A DNA stretch of 6,366 nt, taken from contig CAAGEG010000001.1 of the NCBI GenBank assembly GCA_900768785.1, forward strand, positions 1-6,366. Reading direction: 5' to 3'. Positions 5,213 through 6,366 of the stretch are shown one piece after another. Positions within the stretch are counted from its first letter, which is position 1. Each line of letters starts with the position of its first letter. The translations under genes and the position numbers were made by a program. Source of the stretch: an uncultured Prevotella sp. Its GTDB lineage: Bacteria; Bacteroidota; Bacteroidia; Bacteroidales; Bacteroidaceae. The notes under the pieces were generated by a model. The model searched no databases. It worked only from the letters and a program-made list of their open reading frames with translations, and was not told the origin of the DNA.

Positions 5213-6031
5213 ATGGAGCAAAGAAAGCCACGATTAGTACGACCAAAAAAGAATTTGGGACAGCACTTCCTTGTTGATTTAAATGTAGCCAAAAGTATTG
5301 CTGACACAGTTGATGCATGTCCGGATATACCTATACTTGAAGTGGGACCGGGTATGGGGGTGCTTACTCAATATTTAACAACTAAAGGAAGAGAGATAAA
5401 AGTTGTTGAAATAGATAAAGAGTCTGTGAATTATCTCAATACCGAATATCCATTGTTGAGAGATAACATCATTTCCGGCGATTTTTTAAGAATGTCGTTA
5501 GACCATGTGTTTAATGGAAAACCTTTTGTTCTTACCGGTAACTACCCTTATGATATCTCTTCACAAATATTTTTCAAAATGCTTGACAATAAAGATTTGA
5601 TTCCTTGTTGTACGGGTATGATACAGAGAGAAGTTGCGCAGCGAATTGCTTCTGCGCCCGGAACAAAGAACTATGGTATATTAAGTGTGTTAATACAAGC
5701 ATGGTATAATGTCGAATATCTGTTTACAGTAGATGAAAATGTATTCAATCCACCGCCAAAAGTAAAAAGTGCTGTCATTAGAATGACGAGAAACGAGGTT
5801 GAAGAATTAGGCTGTGATTGGCAATTAATGAGAAGAGTTGTAAAAACGGTCTTCGGTCAGCGTAGAAAGATGTTGAGAGTATCGTTAAAACAGATGGTTC
5901 CTGTCTCTTCAAACAGCGCTTCGCTATACAATAGTGAATATATGACTAAAAGACCTGAGCAACTTTCGGTGCCTCAATTTATCGAATTGACAAATCTTGT
6001 TGATGATTGTTTGGCTCATACCGAACAATAA
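5213..6031 (+). CDS. rsmA: 16S rRNA (adenine1518/1519-N6)-dimethyltransferase
   Basis: RsmA (KsgA) dimethylates two adjacent adenines in the 3'-terminal hairpin of 16S rRNA, using S-adenosylmethionine, late in small-subunit assembly. The 272-residue length is normal. Motifs in order: NLGQHFLVD (14-22), SAM-binding ILEVGPGMG (41-49), acidic EID (66-68), SGDF (88-91), and the catalytic motif GNYPYDIS (109-116), the N-x-P-Y form typical for this family. Then come MIQREVAQRI, YGILSVLIQAWY and FNPPPKVKSAVIRM. The C-terminal helical domain (VVKTVFGQRRKMLRVSLK) is complete. The ATG follows a TAnnTTTG box by 20 bases. It is monocistronic within the window and divergent from the prs operon. Loss of this enzyme is known to give kasugamycin resistance in other bacteria. 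Confidence 0.98.
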   Translation: MEQRKPRLVRPKKNLGQHFLVDLNVAKSIADTVDACPDIPILEVGPGMGVLTQYLTTKGREIKVVEIDKESVNYLNTEYPLLRDNIISGDFLRMSLDHVFNGKPFVLTGNYPYDISSQIFFKMLDNKDLIPCCTGMIQREVAQRIASAPGTKNYGILSVLIQAWYNVEYLFTVDENVFNPPPKVKSAVIRMTRNEVEELGCDWQLMRRVVKTVFGQRRKMLRVSLKQMVPVSSNSASLYNSEYMTKRPEQLSVPQFIELTNLVDDCLAHTEQ

Positions 6032-6050
6032 AGTGTAAACAATCAATAGA

Positions 6051-6080
6051 GAAAAAACTATATTTTTCTTTTTCTTTCTC
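6051..6080 (+). terminator. Possible weak terminator after rsmA
   Basis: GAAAAA (6051-6056) can pair with TTTTTC (6063-6068) around a six-base loop, and a T/C-rich run (TTTTTCTTTCTC) follows. The stem is almost pure A-T, so it would be weak. It is the only terminator-like signal between rsmA and the repeat array. Confidence 0.25.
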
Positions 6081-6092
6081 TTTGATTTGTAT

Positions 6093-6100
6093 TATCTTTG
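6093..6100 (+). promoter_or_regulatory. Putative -7 box at the start of the 66-bp array
   Basis: TATCTTTG fits the Bacteroidetes -7 consensus. Only the first unit has the full TAnnTTTG; later units read AATCTTTG. No TTTG -33 box is visible about 20 bases upstream. If active it would transcribe rightward through the array toward a gene outside the window. Confidence 0.3.
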
Positions 6101-6366
6101 CATAAGATTCTCATGCTCGGCAGATTGAAAACAAGCTTTCTCTGCTCTTGCTTAATCGAATCTTTGCATAAGATTCTCACGCTCGGCAGATAGAAAACAA
6201 GCTTTCTCTGCTCTCGCTTAATCGAATCTTTGCATAAGATTCTCACGCTCGGCAGATTGAAAACAAGCTTTCTCTGCTCTTGCTTAATCGAATCTTTGCA
6301 TAAGATTCTCATGCTCGGCAGATTGAAAACAAGCTTTCTCTGCTCTTGCTTAATCGAATCTTTGCA
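6093..6366 (+). repeat. Tandem array of a 66-bp element: four full units plus the start of a fifth
   Basis: The core CTTTGCATAAGATTC recurs with a strict 66-base period: units start at 6096, 6162, 6228 and 6294, and a fifth begins at 6360 and runs out of the window. Units 1 and 4 are identical. Unit 3 differs at one base and unit 2 at about three. Each junction is a near-perfect 19-base palindrome, GAATCTTTGCATAAGATTC (first at 6158-6176). Each unit also holds a hairpin, GCAGA-tt-GAAA-acaagc-TTTC-TCTGC (6120-6145 in unit 1; the two lower-case bases before GAAA are a bulge). There are no unique spacers. The 66-bp period (22 codons) keeps a minus-strand frame open, which I regard as a by-product. 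Confidence 0.95.

Noticed and set aside
6058..6312. Minus-strand frame of 84 residues with a repeated MRILCKDSIKQEQRKLVF-type sequence
   Set aside because: It exists only because the 66-bp repeat is a multiple of three with no stop in that frame. It is low in complexity, intergenic, and opposite to the likely promoter, with no recognisable domain.
6093..6366. CRISPR array
   Set aside because: The entire 66-bp unit repeats with only a few base changes. There are no unique spacers and no cas genes in view.

Overview
The window looks like chromosomal DNA from a low-GC member of the Bacteroidales (Bacteroides/Prevotella type). The basis is the protein types (RsmA with a NYPY motif, a TlpA-like thiol-disulfide lipoprotein, a Fic protein of a familiar Bacteroidales form), the lack of Shine-Dalgarno sequences, and promoter-like TAnnTTTG (-7) boxes. 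Genus assignment is inference.

Left part (1-2701), accessory and defence-like. The window opens inside an Eco57I-type adenine-specific DNA methyltransferase / restriction-modification gene (+ strand, 5' end outside the window). It is thrown out of frame by a run of eight Gs (302-309). With seven Gs the frame would run unbroken to the stop at 1061-1063 and restore a family-typical DIRGGIAV motif, so this is either a phase-OFF allele or a simple frameshift. A strong hairpin terminator follows. Next comes a minus-strand Fic-domain adenylyltransferase with a C-terminal winged helix. The last 48 bp of the methyltransferase coding frame are repeated exactly on the far side of the Fic gene (1011-1058 and 2654-2701), and the second copy has its own stop and terminator. 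The Fic segment therefore looks like a cassette inserted at, or duplicated across, the 3' end of the restriction-modification gene.

Middle part (2816-4916), core metabolism. Three minus-strand genes form a likely operon: a divergent ThiE/TenI-fold protein, ribose-phosphate pyrophosphokinase (prs), and a TlpA/ResA-like thioredoxin-fold lipoprotein whose start lies inside the 3' end of prs. The operon reads from a TAnnTTTG promoter near 5016-5023 and ends at a probably bidirectional terminator (2716-2749) that faces the left part.

Right part (5185-6366). rsmA (ksgA), the 16S rRNA dimethyladenosine transferase, is divergent from the operon. It is followed by a tandem array of a 66-bp element (four full units plus the start of a fifth, running out of the window). 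The units have palindromic junctions and an internal hairpin. A diverged element of the same family, with the same 66-bp spacing, lies just upstream of the Fic gene and probably supplies its promoter. The most unusual points are the G8 tract, the 48-bp repeat around the Fic cassette, and the shared 66-bp element.
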